Assembly (NCBI RefSeq): GCF_000250635.1
Contig: NC_016940.1
Location: 2,404,001 to 2,468,000, forward strand
Direction of reading: 5' to 3'
Source of the DNA: Saprospira grandis str. Lewin
GTDB taxonomy: Bacteria; Bacteroidota; Bacteroidia; Chitinophagales; Saprospiraceae
Length of the DNA: 64,000 nucleotides
The notes beneath the pieces are model-generated. The model had not been told where the DNA came from. It did no database searches and was given only the letters and a program-made list of their open reading frames with translations. The translations under genes were made by a program, and so were the position numbers. How positions within the stretch are numbered: position 1 is the stretch's first letter; every line of letters begins with the position of its first letter. This document shows, piece by piece, positions 17,989 to 27,815 of this stretch.

Positions 17989-19992
17989 TTATTTCTTCTT
18001 TTTATTCTTCTTTTGTTCTTCGAGCATTTGGCGTTGTTGCTCCATCATCTCTTGATAGCGAGCTTGCCAGCCAGACTTCTTTTTGGGGTTCGCTTCGCGA
18101 TCTTGGCGTTGCTGTTCCATTTCGGCGGCTAGTTTATCCTTATCGAGAAGGACCGACTTTACCAAGAAGGTTTGGCCAATGTTAAAGAGGTTAGAGAAGA
18201 GCATGTAGCAAGTAAGGCCCGCCGCCCAGCTATTGAGGGCAAAGAAGAAGATGACGGGGAAGGCATACTGCATATACTTCATCATTTTGGCATTGGGATT
18301 ATCTGCCATCATGTCCATTTGTTGGCGGCCATTGTAGGTGAGGTAAGCAAACATAGACACACACCAAAGGAGGGTGAACAAACTCACGTGATCGCCATAA
18401 AAGTCATAGATGATGGGGATATAGCCAAAGTCAAAAATCGAGTCGTAGCTAACGAGGTCATCGGCCCAGAGGAAGCTTTTTTGGCGGAACTCAATAGAGG
18501 CCGGGAAAAAGCGGTAGAGGGCAATCCAGATTGGCATAGTGAGGACCATCGGCAGGCAGCCGCCCAAGGGGCTAACGCCATATTGCTGATAGATTTTCAT
18601 TTGCTCCATCTGCATGCCTTGGGCATCATCCTTATACTTCTCTTTGAGCTTGCTCAGTTGAGGGCGGAGGATGCTCATTTTCACGCTCGACTTGAGCATT
18701 TTGTATTGAAGTGGGAACATCAGGCCTCTGATGAGCAGCGTCAGGATGATAATAATGAGTCCGTAGCTAGGAATAAAAGAGGCGAGGAAGTTAAATAGGG
18801 GGCGGATCACATGTCGGCTAATAAAGCCGAAGATGCTCCAACCAAACGGAATAATCCGCTCCAATCCTACATCAATGCTGCTTAGGCCGTCATAGTCGTT
18901 GGGGCCAAGATAGATGCGCATGTTATAGACCAGATTATTGGCATTGGCGAGGGGGAAATTGAGGCGGGTGGTCAAGCTTTTCAAATGCGCCGAATCATCG
19001 GGCATCATGAAGGTTTGCAATTGGCCACTTTTGGGTTTGTTGCTACCGTCAATAATGAGTGAGCTATTAAAGAACTGCTGAGCATGGCTGACCCACTGCA
19101 CATCTTTTTCGAGGGTCTCTTCAGCATCAGAACCGCAGGTACAGTAGCTTGGGCTGCTTTCTACCTCCTTAAAATGGATAGAAGACATACGGCGCTCATA
19201 GCTAGGATTTTTCTCAATTTTATTGAGGTTACTTTGCCAGCTAAAGGGGATGCTATTAGCCGTTTTAGGGATATAGCGATCGAGTCCCTGTAGGGCAAAA
19301 TCATAATTGAGCAAATAGCCTGATTCGCCAATTTCGTAGCGTTGTTCAATAAACTCCTTGTCGTTGGTGGCATAGGCTCTAAAAACGAGTACATTCCCTT
19401 TTGCTTCTGCCTGAAAGCAGAGGTCTTGGGTTTCAATACCGCCTTTGCCTACATTGGCCAAGGGAATAAAGTAGCTAAAGCGATCTTTGGCATTATTGAG
19501 TAAGTGTAGGGCTTTTTTATCGCGGCTATCGGCTGTTTCATGGTCGTAGCCCTTAAACTCTTTTAGTTCTACATCTACAATGCGTCCCCCTTTGGTATTG
19601 AAAGTAACCTTGATTTTGTCATTTTCAAGGGTTTGCAATTCGCCTTGGCAGCTGGCTGCAGCGGCAAAAGGACCAAAAAGCTCTTTTTCCAAAGAGCTAG
19701 CCTGAGGGGCCGTTGGCAGTTGAGCAATTAAGCTATCCTTTTCCGTTTGGCTTAGGCTGCTATCGGCTAGAATTTCATCCTTTTTGCTGCTAGCTTGCGC
19801 TTTGGCGGCTTGCATAGCTTGTGCCTGTACCAATTGTAGACTGTCAGCCAGGGCGGTGCTATCATCAAGGCGTTTCTTCTCCTGTGCAGCCGCTTCTATC
19901 TCGGCCTGAGAGGGGCTGTTTACCCAAACATAACCCATCCAAAGTAGAAAGAGCAGCGCAAAACCAATGACTGTACTCCTAGAATTTCCCAT
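17989..19992 (-). CDS. yidC: membrane protein insertase YidC
   Basis: YidC inserts and folds inner-membrane proteins, alone or with SecYEG. The 667-residue protein has the Gram-negative layout: an N-terminal transmembrane anchor (VIGFALLFLLWMGYVWV), a large periplasmic domain to about residue 390, and the conserved five-helix core with LLIRGLMFPLQYKMLKSSVKM and QMKIYQQYGVSPLGGCLP. It ends in a very basic tail (KKNKKKK) expected to contact the ribosome. A TATCTTTG box at 20064-20071 may be its -7 element. It has its own terminator. Confidence 0.97.
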   Translation of the reverse strand: MGNSRSTVIGFALLFLLWMGYVWVNSPSQAEIEAAAQEKKRLDDSTALADSLQLVQAQAMQAAKAQASSKKDEILADSSLSQTEKDSLIAQLPTAPQASSLEKELFGPFAAAASCQGELQTLENDKIKVTFNTKGGRIVDVELKEFKGYDHETADSRDKKALHLLNNAKDRFSYFIPLANVGKGGIETQDLCFQAEAKGNVLVFRAYATNDKEFIEQRYEIGESGYLLNYDFALQGLDRYIPKTANSIPFSWQSNLNKIEKNPSYERRMSSIHFKEVESSPSYCTCGSDAEETLEKDVQWVSHAQQFFNSSLIIDGSNKPKSGQLQTFMMPDDSAHLKSLTTRLNFPLANANNLVYNMRIYLGPNDYDGLSSIDVGLERIIPFGWSIFGFISRHVIRPLFNFLASFIPSYGLIIIILTLLIRGLMFPLQYKMLKSSVKMSILRPQLSKLKEKYKDDAQGMQMEQMKIYQQYGVSPLGGCLPMVLTMPIWIALYRFFPASIEFRQKSFLWADDLVSYDSIFDFGYIPIIYDFYGDHVSLFTLLWCVSMFAYLTYNGRQQMDMMADNPNAKMMKYMQYAFPVIFFFALNSWAAGLTCYMLFSNLFNIGQTFLVKSVLLDKDKLAAEMEQQRQDREANPKKKSGWQARYQEMMEQQRQMLEEQKKNKKKK

Positions 19993-20063
19993 TATTTTAA
20001 TTGTAAGTTATTCAATTGTAGGCCAATAGGACCTATACGTTCTTTCAGACTATAAATCGGCTG

Positions 20064-20071
20064 CAAAGATA
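20064..20071 (-). promoter_or_regulatory. possible -7 box of yidC
   Basis: TATCTTTG on the minus strand matches TAnnTTTG, about 70 nt before the yidC start. No convincing -33 TTG was found. Confidence 0.35.
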
Positions 20072-20152
20072 GGGAATTCTATACGTAATTCAGGAGGCTG
20101 CTTCCTTTTTAGGAGAATCTTATTCGGTCAATTGGGCTTTTTTAGCTACAGA

Positions 20153-21271
20153 TTACTGCCCAAAGGGGACGTTTTTCTCTAGCATATAGTTGCGCTCATA
20201 GTAACGAATTAAGGCTATACCCACTTCTTCGCTATAATCTCCATAGCCCAAATACTGCTGTCTAAGCTCAAACTGAATAATTCGAGCTAGGCCTTCCTCT
20301 TTTTCATCGGTCGCCATAGCCCCCCGCCAATATCGATAGAGAATGTAGCCGTTTTTATGTCGCTGAACACTAAAATCATCGGAGGTAATATTAAAGTAGA
20401 GTAGGGGACCAATATCATAGCCACCATTATTGCTAATAGAAATTAGTTCGTTCAAGCATTTCTCCCGAATCGATTTTGGCAGCTGGCTTTTTCCTTTGGC
20501 CGGAAAACGAACCGAACTAGCCCGCTCAAAACGCTCTTTTTTGGCCGCTGCATGCCGAGCCGCCACTTCATCATGGTAGGCTTTTACTTTTTTGTCTCTC
20601 TTTTCCAGAATCTCTTTAACAATAGCCTCGGCTCGACCATCAGCATAAAATTGCCGAGCCGCCGCCTTGTCCTTGCCCAATACCGCCAGCACATTTAACA
20701 CCTGGCTATAATCCTGCTCATCTTCCTTAAAACTGAATAAAATATATTGCCCATCGGCCAGTTGCAACATCCGACGCTCCACTTTTTCATCATATAAGCT
20801 GTAGGCTTCTTGCCCATTTTTATACACGCTGGTTTTTGGACATTCTACAGCTAAAAGCAGGCTACCTTCTGGAATAATATCCTTGGCCTGACTATACTTT
20901 TCTACATATTCATCGCCTTTTATCGACCCAATTTCGGTCAAATGAAAGATCGGAAAACCTTCTAGGGGCAGGACAAAACGATTGCCGCTAGCCACAGCCG
21001 CTGCTAACTTTAATTTGCTTCCATCTGCCATATGTACCCCCAAATCCAGCCCTTCTATAAAGTAGGCCGCGCTATCTGTCCGCAAAGGATATATTCTAGC
21101 ATATAAATCCGAGCGCTCTTCCTTGCTCATCAATCGAGCTTCTGCTACAGTGGGCGCATCGGGAATAACAGCCGCCTTTTCGCCCCGCTTTACCCGATTG
21201 AGCAATTGGGCCTCTGCAGCTTGCATAAATAGTAAACTGATCAATAGGCTAAACAAAAAAATCTTATTCAT
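20153..21271 (-). CDS. secreted protein of unknown function
   Basis: The 372-residue protein starts with a signal peptide (FLFSLLISLLFMQAAEAQ) and has no later membrane segment, so a periplasmic or outer-membrane location is likely. I recognise no domain. It shows a charged mid-region with helical stretches (EILEKRDKKVKAYHDEVAARHAAAKKERF near 220-250) and a Tyr-rich end. There is no T9SS tail. It lies 160 bp upstream of yidC in the same direction, with no clear terminator between, but yidC has a separate -7 box candidate. The function is open. Confidence 0.75.
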   Translation of the reverse strand: MNKIFLFSLLISLLFMQAAEAQLLNRVKRGEKAAVIPDAPTVAEARLMSKEERSDLYARIYPLRTDSAAYFIEGLDLGVHMADGSKLKLAAAVASGNRFVLPLEGFPIFHLTEIGSIKGDEYVEKYSQAKDIIPEGSLLLAVECPKTSVYKNGQEAYSLYDEKVERRMLQLADGQYILFSFKEDEQDYSQVLNVLAVLGKDKAAARQFYADGRAEAIVKEILEKRDKKVKAYHDEVAARHAAAKKERFERASSVRFPAKGKSQLPKSIREKCLNELISISNNGGYDIGPLLYFNITSDDFSVQRHKNGYILYRYWRGAMATDEKEEGLARIIQFELRQQYLGYGDYSEEVGIALIRYYERNYMLEKNVPFGQ

Positions 21272-21308
21272 CTTGAGTTATTTTGATTGTAGGTAAATTT
21301 ATTAGTTT

Positions 21309-21450
21309 GGGGCTGCCCCGGCCTTCGGCCGGGTCGGGCTGTGCGGGGGCTCGCTGTTCGCTCGGCCCATCGCTTTTTTTCGCTTTGCTCAAAAAAGCTC
21401 GGTCTGGCCTTCGGCCACCCCCTACCATCCCTCAGCCAAGGCGCTTCGCA
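21309..21450 (+). repeat. GGGGC-headed modular repeat, type II, forward
   Basis: Head GGGGCTGCCCCGGCC, then GGGTCGGGC, a diverged core (GCTCGCTGTTCGCTCGGCCC), hairpin GGCCTTCGGCC, and CCATCCCTCAGCC tail. Confidence 0.88.
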
Positions 21451-21470
21451 CCTTCTACCTCCAAAAAGAA

Positions 21471-23111
21471 CTAATTCGCCGAGCCAATTTGGCTCAAAGC
21501 ATCAATTAGCTCAGGTTTTAGAGACTCTTCTTCTTGATACACCATAATGGGTTGCCGCTCTATACAGCAAAGTAGTTCGCCCTCTCTCAAGGCTAGGCGG
21601 CAGTTTAGGGGCGTCAAGCCATTTAATGGATAAAGCTGAATGTCCAAAACATCGGGCGCTTGCTGCGCCACCAAAGCATAGGCAAAGCGAATGTAATGGC
21701 CCTGCTCATTTCTCCAGATACCAGCCTTTGGACCAAAATAGATGTGTTGCTTTTTCAAACGTTCAAGCTGCTCTTCTGTGGGATGTCCCTCTTCTTGGGG
21801 CTCCTCCTTCAATCGGCTAAATTGCCAAGCTTTTCGGGGAACGCCCGCAAAGTCATCTAAAGACAAAAGTGCTTTTATCTCCTCTGCTCTTTCAGCCATA
21901 ATCTTTTGGGCTTTCTCTTTTAAGTAGCTGCCAAAGTAGTAGGCAATCTGCTCTGCCGCCCGCTCTTCTTCATGCTCCTGCGCCTGATACAAATAATAAA
22001 AAGCGGCATCCCAGTTTTCTCGCTTTTGCTCCAAAATGCCCAAGCCATAACTGGCTAAACTGCCCTGCCCTTCTTGCTCTAGCATGCCAAATAGCTGCGC
22101 TTCGGCTTCGGCCATTTTGCCCTGCTGTAAGAGGTAAAGGGCCTCTTCTAACAAGCAGTTGTTAAAAATCCAAGGGTTGTCTAGCTGCTTGAGCTTTGCC
22201 AAATGGCTAGGGAAACGAGCATGATTATCGGCTCGCTCGGCTTGCAATAACTGCAGCTCATAAATCAGGGCCCCCTCAAAACGCAGCAAAAGTTGCTGCA
22301 TGACCTCAATGGCCTTGGCAGGCAGTCCCGTAGTCATATAAAGTCGATAAGCAGCTTCCAGAAAAGTATCGCTTAGCTTGTCTTTTCCAAGCAAGTCTAT
22401 CGCCCGCTGACTATGCTGTAGGGCAGAGACATATCGCTTTTCCTGAATCAATAAACAAGCAGCACTCTGATAGTAGCGCCCATCTTCCGGAAAAGCCAAG
22501 CAGAGCGCTTTCCATTGTTCTAGGGCCTGATCAAATTGAGACAAAGCCTCATAACTCTCTGCGAGTAGGCGCAGGACTTCCGCATCTACTTCTTCTCGAA
22601 GCGGGAGTTTTTCTAAAAAGAAAATCACTCGTTGATATTCCTCTAAAGCAAAGTGAGCCTGAGCCGTGGATCGTATAGCCTCATAGCTCAGTTCTATTTC
22701 TAGGGCCAAATAAAAGAAGTGTAGGGACTTTTGAGCCTCTTCCTTAATCTGCAAAAAGTATTGTCCCGCTCCCAATAGAGCCGCAACATACTGAGGATCT
22801 TTTTCCAAAATTTGCTGGTAAATCAAGAGGGCCGCATCAAAGTCTGATTGCTGCCATTTGAGCGCAGCCAACTGAAAAAGCTGCTCCAAAGGCTCTAGCT
22901 CCAACTGATATAGCTTAATCCGACAGTCTTCCAACATCTGATAAGGCGGATATTTGCGATTTTGCCCCAGCTCAATAAGATACTGATAACCAAAGGGCTC
23001 ATTGGGGAAGTCGTTAAGGGCCTGCTGGGCCAGCTCTTCCGCCAAAGATAACTGAGGCGGTTGGCTCATCATGGCTTGGGCCAAGGCCAATTCTAATTCT
23101 ACTTTTGTCAT
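21471..23111 (-). CDS. tetratricopeptide repeat protein
   Basis: This 546-residue protein is made of degenerate TPR-type helical pairs, for example FDAALLIYQQILEKDPQYVAALLGAG, QFDQALEQWKALCLAFPEDGRYYQSAA and YVSALQHSQRAIDLLG. No signal peptide or membrane segment is evident, so it is probably a cytoplasmic scaffold. The C-terminal ~110 residues, after the repeats, form a separate compact region (IYFGPKAGIWRNEQGHYIRFAYAL) with no family I can name. The partner is unknown. Confidence 0.85.
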   Translation of the reverse strand: MTKVELELALAQAMMSQPPQLSLAEELAQQALNDFPNEPFGYQYLIELGQNRKYPPYQMLEDCRIKLYQLELEPLEQLFQLAALKWQQSDFDAALLIYQQILEKDPQYVAALLGAGQYFLQIKEEAQKSLHFFYLALEIELSYEAIRSTAQAHFALEEYQRVIFFLEKLPLREEVDAEVLRLLAESYEALSQFDQALEQWKALCLAFPEDGRYYQSAACLLIQEKRYVSALQHSQRAIDLLGKDKLSDTFLEAAYRLYMTTGLPAKAIEVMQQLLLRFEGALIYELQLLQAERADNHARFPSHLAKLKQLDNPWIFNNCLLEEALYLLQQGKMAEAEAQLFGMLEQEGQGSLASYGLGILEQKRENWDAAFYYLYQAQEHEEERAAEQIAYYFGSYLKEKAQKIMAERAEEIKALLSLDDFAGVPRKAWQFSRLKEEPQEEGHPTEEQLERLKKQHIYFGPKAGIWRNEQGHYIRFAYALVAQQAPDVLDIQLYPLNGLTPLNCRLALREGELLCCIERQPIMVYQEEESLKPELIDALSQIGSAN

Positions 23112-23247
23112 GGGTAGGGTTTAAATATTGATAAGAAAGAAGGAAGTAGCCTGGCCACAGACATTAGTCCGCTAATCAATAACCCAAATAGGAGATTGAA
23201 AACTAATGCTAAGGGGCCAAGCCCTAACTCTTGATTAAATTTTATGC

Positions 23248-25767
23248 TTAGCTAAAAGAAGGGAGCGCGTTCCACGCACTTACAATGAGATCCCCATAGG
23301 CCTTAATTTTCTTTTTGGCAAAATTAAGCATGCTATGTCCGGCATATGTAGATGCTTGCTTAAGGGCATTGGCCGCTGTGCTGAGTGCGACTTTTAAATC
23401 AGGGTGCATCTTAAGCTGATAGCCCCCTTCAGGGCTGCTACAGCTGAACTTCAGTTTTTTGATGTCAAAACTAGCCTGATAAACAGGGGTACGAGCAACC
23501 AGTAGATTCAAACTGCTGCTAGTATATTCATAAACCTGCCACTTGTCGGCAATGGAAAAGGCCAAGGTCGCATTGGTCGATAAGACCAAACCCGCCTGTA
23601 CGCGCCCAACCATTTGGCTCACTTCTATGATCGTTAAACCCGCAATGATTTTGCCCGCTAGATTTAAATGGCCAGAGAGTGTAGCTTTTGCCAGACTGTA
23701 TTTGGTAAGTGGTATTTGGGCCACATTCAGATTGAGGTTAAGACTGAGCTCAGATTCAGCCTGGCCCGAAAGTGTTATGTTTAATGGACTGTTTTTGGCC
23801 ATGGCAGCCTTCAGCTTGGCCGAAAAGCATCCCGTAACGCTGATGTTTCCCGTAACAAGCCCCATGTAGCTAATAGGAGGCGTGCCCACTTCTCCCAGAT
23901 TTTGCTTGTAGGCTAAATCTGCTGTTTTTGTCGCAAGGTATTCATTGACCACCTCCTTGAGTTTGGCTTCTATCGCCGAGTCTGGCCGCGCTATGTCCTT
24001 AAATAGCTCTTCCGGATTTACCAGTTTGTCAATGTCAACTCTCTCGGCCTTGGCCGCTTCAATCGATTGATCGAGTAGGCTGCCAATCTGAGCTTGCATT
24101 TCCTTAATGCTTCCCTTGATTTCCTTGATCTCTTTCTTGATGCCCTGAATATCTTCGGCCGTTTGCCGCTGTTGTGCCGCAATGTCTTCTTGCTTTTGCA
24201 AAATTGCATCTTGCTTGGCCTTCATTTGTTGCTGGTTCTGCTGCAGATGGTTCACCTTTTGGTTCACCTTAGCTACCGCCTCTAAAGCCAGATCTTGCTT
24301 GTTCGAAATAGCCGAGTATAAAGCCGTGGCTACCACCTGATCATTGGGCAAAAATTGCTGCCAGTTTTCAAAAAGCTCCACTTTCTTGGGGATGTCCTCC
24401 AAATGAGTAATGCTGCTTAGGTCCAATTGGCTAATGCTGTTGCTCCAAACGCTTATCCATTGAGCATTAAAAATCCCCAGATCCTTATGCCCACTCAATA
24501 CAATGTCCTCAATAGGGATAGCCATGATTTGCTGCCGAATAGCATCAAAACGCTTATCTACCTTGTTTGCAATAAAGGTTTTGAATAAATTTGCGCTGAA
24601 ATCAGCCCCATCCAATAGCAAGACCGTATCTGCACTACTTCCCAAGGCTAGTTGTAAAGTACTTTTCCAATGATTTAATTTTGTACTTAAGCCGGAGTCA
24701 AAACCAGACTGCGCAGCAGTATAATAAGGCGAGCTCTTATCTATGGCCTGCTCAAAAATAGCTGCTAATTGCAGGCTGCCCAATCGGTCACTAAAAAAGG
24801 TAGTTTGTTGAATATCTTGCAGTTCCTCTGGACTCGCCATTTGATACACCAACTCATCGGTAGAAGAAGAGAGAATCGCAGCAATGAAGTCCTCCAAAAT
24901 TAAAGGCGATTGCTGATTAGCGGCCTGAAGTAGGCTGCCCAAGTCCTCTGCAAAATTGTTTGCTATAGGGTGCCCCCCCAAGGAGGTCACCGCAGCACAT
25001 AGCTTAGTAATGATCTTTGGCCCATCTACAGGCACTTTGGCATATTGAGAAGACTGCAAATTTGTGAGCTCTCCCCACCAGTCTCGAACTACTTTACCCA
25101 AGTCTGCATGCAGTTCCGTAACCGTCATAGCATTATTATCCTTAAGCAAAGCTTTAAGGCTAGCAAATAAGGCTTGGGCATTTAAGCCGCAGCTAGGCGC
25201 TACCTTATAACGACTCTTGTTGTCTAGAAAATGAGTTAAGACCGGAATATCCAATTTGCGAACCGCTCTCAAGCTTGTCGTATTCTTAAGGTTCGAAAAA
25301 TCTAGATCCGAATAAGCCGCTTCTACCGCCTGCTTTATCGATGAGCTAAGATCTGCCAAATTAACCGGCCCCGATAAACGATCAACGGTCTGCTGAATGG
25401 CCTCCCGCGCAGGCTGAAATGCCCTGTCTACATCAGCGGGAAGATGTGCCGCTAGCTTGCTTTTTCCCTCTTCCCAAGATCTGGCGGGCAAAAAATCTTC
25501 CGAGCCGAAATCCGTTCCCGCTTCCTTAAAACTCAAAACTAAACCCTCAATCGCAGAGACATACTCCCGAAAACGAGCCAAGGCTTTGCCGTTAAACAAT
25601 CCTCCTTTGTCCTTTTTCTCTACTTGGCTATAGACTAGCTCCTGCTCCAATTCCTTGATTTGCTCCTTTAAGCCAGGATACATAAGCGCTAAAAATGGAT
25701 ATTCCTTAAAATGATCCAGCAGCTGCTTTAGCTTGGCAATAAGCCGCTTTCTTTCTTTTGGATTCAT
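23248..25767 (-). CDS. large coiled-coil protein of unknown function
   Basis: The 839-residue protein has no signal peptide. The N-terminus is charged and helical (MNPKERKRLIAKLKQLLDHF). A long coiled coil spans roughly residues 500-580, rich in Gln, Lys and Glu with heptad spacing. The last ~230 residues look beta-rich and glycine/serine-containing (NITLSGQAESELSLNLNLNVAQIP, KATLSGHLNLAGKIIAG). I recognise no family. The layout of a helical body, coiled coil and beta-rich end resembles structural or fibre-like proteins, but that is a loose analogy. It has no close partner genes in the same unit. Confidence 0.75.
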   Translation of the reverse strand: MNPKERKRLIAKLKQLLDHFKEYPFLALMYPGLKEQIKELEQELVYSQVEKKDKGGLFNGKALARFREYVSAIEGLVLSFKEAGTDFGSEDFLPARSWEEGKSKLAAHLPADVDRAFQPAREAIQQTVDRLSGPVNLADLSSSIKQAVEAAYSDLDFSNLKNTTSLRAVRKLDIPVLTHFLDNKSRYKVAPSCGLNAQALFASLKALLKDNNAMTVTELHADLGKVVRDWWGELTNLQSSQYAKVPVDGPKIITKLCAAVTSLGGHPIANNFAEDLGSLLQAANQQSPLILEDFIAAILSSSTDELVYQMASPEELQDIQQTTFFSDRLGSLQLAAIFEQAIDKSSPYYTAAQSGFDSGLSTKLNHWKSTLQLALGSSADTVLLLDGADFSANLFKTFIANKVDKRFDAIRQQIMAIPIEDIVLSGHKDLGIFNAQWISVWSNSISQLDLSSITHLEDIPKKVELFENWQQFLPNDQVVATALYSAISNKQDLALEAVAKVNQKVNHLQQNQQQMKAKQDAILQKQEDIAAQQRQTAEDIQGIKKEIKEIKGSIKEMQAQIGSLLDQSIEAAKAERVDIDKLVNPEELFKDIARPDSAIEAKLKEVVNEYLATKTADLAYKQNLGEVGTPPISYMGLVTGNISVTGCFSAKLKAAMAKNSPLNITLSGQAESELSLNLNLNVAQIPLTKYSLAKATLSGHLNLAGKIIAGLTIIEVSQMVGRVQAGLVLSTNATLAFSIADKWQVYEYTSSSLNLLVARTPVYQASFDIKKLKFSCSSPEGGYQLKMHPDLKVALSTAANALKQASTYAGHSMLNFAKKKIKAYGDLIVSAWNALPSFS

Positions 25768-25928
25768 AATTGGCTGATGACTTTAATGCAGTTTAGCCTG
25801 TCTTAAGCTAAAATGCGTAGTTTTATAACTGTTATTTATACAATTATAAGGATAAGTTTTCAAGGCCGCAAAGAAAATCCAACATTTAGGTACATTTTTT
25901 TTAAAAATACTTCCTATAGAACTGTTTT

Positions 25929-26088
25929 GGGGCTGCCCCTCCCTTTGGTCGGGTCGGGCCATTGCGCAGCTCGCAGGTCTGCTCGGCCCTTCGGCGCTTT
26001 CAGCGCCTCGGTCTGCCGCCTTCGGCGGCCCTGCTACAGCCCCTCAGCCGCCTCGCTGCGCTCCTTTGCGGCGGCTTCGCCGCCTGCC
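25929..26088 (+). repeat. GGGGC-headed modular repeat, type II, forward
   Basis: TTTTGGGGCTGCCCC head, GGTCGGGCC, perfect core, hairpins GGCGCTTTCAGCGCC and GCCGCCTTCGGCGGC, CTACAGCCCCTCAGCC tail, and a final GGCGGCTTCGCCGCC hairpin. Confidence 0.9.
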
Positions 26089-26094
26089 CAACGC

Positions 26095-26138
26095 AAAAAG
26101 GCCCAAACTAGACTAAGTAGTTTGGGCCTTCTCTTTTT
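26095..26138 (-). terminator. bidirectional-looking terminator of the 26154-27554 gene
   Basis: A perfect 12-bp stem AAGGCCCAAACT / AGTTTGGGCCTT is flanked by an A-run on the left (T-run on minus) and a T-rich run on the right. Confidence 0.85.
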
Positions 26139-26153
26139 ACATCCTGCTATCGC

Positions 26154-27554
26154 TTAATCCATCAACTGAATTTTGCGATAAACCTGACGATCGCCAATTT
26201 GCAATTGTAGGTTATAGATGCCTGCTGGATAAGCAGAAAGGTCTAGGCTTTGCGTTTGTGCGCCAGTTGTTTGGCCCAAAGGCAAGAACAAGAGCTCGCG
26301 ACCCAATAGATCTACCAAACGAAGGCTGCTGCTCGCCTGCTCTTGGCCAGGCAGCTCAAAGGCTACATTAAGCAACCCTTGGCTAGGGTTGGGGTAAACT
26401 TTGAAACTCGCCAAAATGTCCTCTACTTCTTTCACAGAAGTACAATTTTGGACTACTACATATTCTGTTGTCGTAATAGTGTCATAAGTGACCAAAGTAT
26501 CACGAGTTAAATTAACAGTAAGCGTAAGGGCACCATCTGTTAGGCTAAAGATAGTTGCTGTGGTATCCGCTCCAAAATCAACTACACCACAATCTTGAGT
26601 AGAAGGGATGCTAGGGAATACTGAATCATCCTCATCTACATCAATGGTGTAGCGAGTTCCAGAAATTAAGGGAATATCTTGCGCAAAGCTAAAAGCCAAA
26701 GGCAATTGACTAGTGGGAACATTGGTCGCTCCACCTCCTGTAATGGTATCAATACCCGATTGGCTGCCTTGTACCGTTAGGAAGATTTCAGGATCGCCAA
26801 TTCGATCTTGACAACTAGCGGCCGTAATCGTGATTCCGCTAAGGTAGGTAAAGTACTCTGTTGTGCTAATAATAGCCTCTTGAGTAATGGCATAAGTGCC
26901 ACTATCGGCATAAGTAACTGCCGCAGGGTTTTCATCTGTGCTGCTTTGGCCATTGCCAAAGTCCCAGCTATAAGTAGCCGCCTGATTAAAGTTAGGGTCT
27001 ACCTGAATACTATTAGTAAAATTGACCTCTAGAGGCGCACAACCCGAATTAGGAGTAAGGGTAAAGCCTGCAGAAGTGTCGGGAGATACCACAAAAGTAA
27101 GGGGAATGTCTGCGGGCTGAGGAGGCAAGATACCCGTTTCGGCCAAAACAGAAATGACCACAATAAAGGTATCGGCTTGTAGGGGCGTGCCACAAAGCGT
27201 AACACAACCATCACGAGTATCGGGGCTATCCTCATCATAAACGGCCGGAAGTGGGCGGTCAAACAAGAAATTCATGCCCAAAGGAAGGCCAGAAACCCCC
27301 ACAATCTGAAAACCAGAGAGGTTGATTCCAGAAGGAATCGTAGAATCTAGGGCCACTAATGGCGTAGTGGTATAAGGCAAGCGGAAGCTAATTTCCTCCT
27401 GATAAGCGCTATTTTGCATAGCATTGGGAATGCTGTCTAAATAGACCGTATCGGCAGGCATTTGCGGAAGATTAACGGTACAGTTGGGGCATTGGGCCCA
27501 GCTGTATTGGCTACAAAGCAGTAGCAAAAGTGCGAAAAAAGAAAATTGACGCAT
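26154..27554 (-). CDS. secreted protein with PKD-like domain and T9SS sorting domain
   Basis: The 466-residue protein has a signal peptide (FFALLLLLCSQYSWAQ) and a Cys pair just after it (CPNC). A PKD-like domain sits mid-way (GCAPLEVNFTNS, YSWDFGNGQSSTDENPAAVTYADSGTY). A T9SS type A tail ends it (FKVYPNPSQGLLNVAFEL, LPLGQTTGAQTQSLDLSAYPAGIYNLQL). No enzymatic motif is seen, so an adhesive or structural surface role is likely but inferred. Another T9SS cargo gene lies upstream on the same strand, with a terminator and a repeat between them, so the two are separate units. Confidence 0.87.
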   Translation of the reverse strand: MRQFSFFALLLLLCSQYSWAQCPNCTVNLPQMPADTVYLDSIPNAMQNSAYQEEISFRLPYTTTPLVALDSTIPSGINLSGFQIVGVSGLPLGMNFLFDRPLPAVYDEDSPDTRDGCVTLCGTPLQADTFIVVISVLAETGILPPQPADIPLTFVVSPDTSAGFTLTPNSGCAPLEVNFTNSIQVDPNFNQAATYSWDFGNGQSSTDENPAAVTYADSGTYAITQEAIISTTEYFTYLSGITITAASCQDRIGDPEIFLTVQGSQSGIDTITGGGATNVPTSQLPLAFSFAQDIPLISGTRYTIDVDEDDSVFPSIPSTQDCGVVDFGADTTATIFSLTDGALTLTVNLTRDTLVTYDTITTTEYVVVQNCTSVKEVEDILASFKVYPNPSQGLLNVAFELPGQEQASSSLRLVDLLGRELLFLPLGQTTGAQTQSLDLSAYPAGIYNLQLQIGDRQVYRKIQLMD

Positions 27555-27604
27555 AATTATAATAGTTTAATTGATTAGCTAAAATGTATGGGCCAGGGGC
27601 TAAT

Positions 27605-27735
27605 CGGCCTAGCGATGCGGAAGGGTGGCCGCAGGCCAGACCGAGTTTTTTGAGCGCAGCGAAAAAAACGAAGGGCCGAGCGAACAGCGAGCCCTGTAGC
27701 GTAGCGCCGCAAGGCGAAGCCGCAGCGGAGGCCCC
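27605..27735 (-). repeat. GGGGC-headed modular repeat, type I, reverse
   Basis: Minus-strand GGGGCCTCCGCTGCGGC head next to a T9 run, GGCGCTACG, core variant, GGCCACCC and CGCATCGCTAGGCC tail. Confidence 0.9.
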
Positions 27736-27787
27736 AAAAAAAAAGACTATTAAAGAAGCCAATAATTAGCATTCTCAAATAGTCTTT
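27735..27787 (-). terminator. terminator of the 27816-28841 gene
   Basis: Perfect 10-bp stem AAAGACTATT / AATAGTCTTT with a long 26-nt loop, followed by T8-9 on the minus strand. The T-run abuts the GGGGC head of a repeat. Confidence 0.65.
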
Positions 27788-27815
27788 TATGGTTTATCCT
27801 AGAGATAGCGGCAAA

